A stretch of DNA of 43,683 nucleotides from an uncultured Acidobacteriia bacterium (lineage in GTDB: Bacteria > Acidobacteriota > Terriglobia > Bryobacterales > Bryobacteraceae). Where the stretch lies: contig CAIKAS010000058.1 of assembly GCA_903825445.1 (NCBI GenBank), forward strand, positions 1 through 43,683, given 5' to 3'. The notes beneath the pieces are model-generated. The model was not told the DNA's origin. It did no database searches and saw nothing but the letters and a program-made list of their open reading frames with translations. A program made the translations under genes and the position numbers. This document shows, one piece after another, positions 43,539 through 43,683 of this stretch. Every line of letters begins with the position of its first letter. The stretch's first letter is position 1.

Positions 43539-43570
43539 CCGCGGATGCACACTGATGCACACAGATAAGT
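43539..43570. repeat. dispersed intergenic repeat, copy 3
   Basis: CGCGGATGCACACTGATGCA followed by CACAGATAAG just after the gluconolactonase-like stop, related to copies at 30943 and 42394. A small GGGG-TGAA-CCCC hairpin (43571-43582) lies next to it. Nothing else was seen to the end of the window. Confidence 0.6.
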
Positions 43571-43683
43571 GGGGTGAACCCCTCGGGTGAGACACGGGGA
43601 ATGAACTCACGTCCCCATTCGCTGTAATGTTCTACCACCTTTTGTCCTGCGTCAAGCAAAATATCCACATCCGGGAAAGCGGA

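Overview
The window is GC-rich bacterial chromosome and looks like an Acidobacteriota genome of the Solibacter/Bryobacter group. Two families strongly expanded in that group are present: a TIGR03435-type soil-associated protein (10069-10980) and a giant secreted protein with SBBP repeats and a TIGR03437-type C-terminus (31255-37116). Two FecR/DUF6600-like exported proteins and a very long RHS/YD-repeat protein fit the same picture. No tRNA, rRNA, IS element or CRISPR array was seen.

Layout. 1-5.4 kb (+): M20 peptidase, EamA transporter overlapping an HtrA/Deg protease, a strong terminator, an exported peptidoglycan-binding protein and an exported LolA-fold-like protein. 5.4-10 kb (-): two paralogous FecR-domain proteins and GalU. 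10-11.8 kb (+): the TIGR03435 protein behind a clear sigma70-type promoter with inverted repeats, then an SRPBCC/ArsR pair. 11.9-18.6 kb (-): a compact tetR-adaptor-RND pump-TolC efflux operon whose promoter spacer is filled by a palindromic operator. 18.8-23.4 kb (+): a membrane-anchored hypothetical, CstA with its small YbdD partner, a frameshifted endonuclease/exonuclease/phosphatase gene, and a small ORF overlapping a nucleotidyltransferase. 23.4-25.2 kb (-): a NarL-type two-component pair whose regulator carries two compensating frameshifts inside its DNA-binding domain.

25.3-30.9 kb (-) is the most unusual region: a five-gene type III-A-like CRISPR effector operon, cas10-csm2-csm3-csm4-csm5. 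It has no cas6, cas1, cas2, csm6/CARF gene or CRISPR array in the window. Cas10 is only about 478 residues, has no HD nuclease domain, and reads GSAD where the GGDD cyclase motif belongs. Csm3 has Lys where the known RNase Asp appears to align. Csm2 carries a long Arg/Gly-rich disordered N-terminal extension, and Csm4 a C-terminal tail of 27-residue tandem repeats. The simplest reading is a signalling-dead, possibly cleavage-dead type III complex that binds RNA, with two low-complexity extensions that may replace lost activities. This is inference from sequence.

31.2-42.3 kb (-): the giant SBBP/Ig-like/TIGR03437 protein and, directly upstream of it, a HAF-repeat plus RHS protein, probably one operon of secreted proteins. 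42.4-43.5 kb (+): a Tat-exported SMP-30/gluconolactonase-like protein. A short dispersed intergenic repeat (consensus near CCGCGGATGCACACGGATGC) occurs at three places in the right third of the window.
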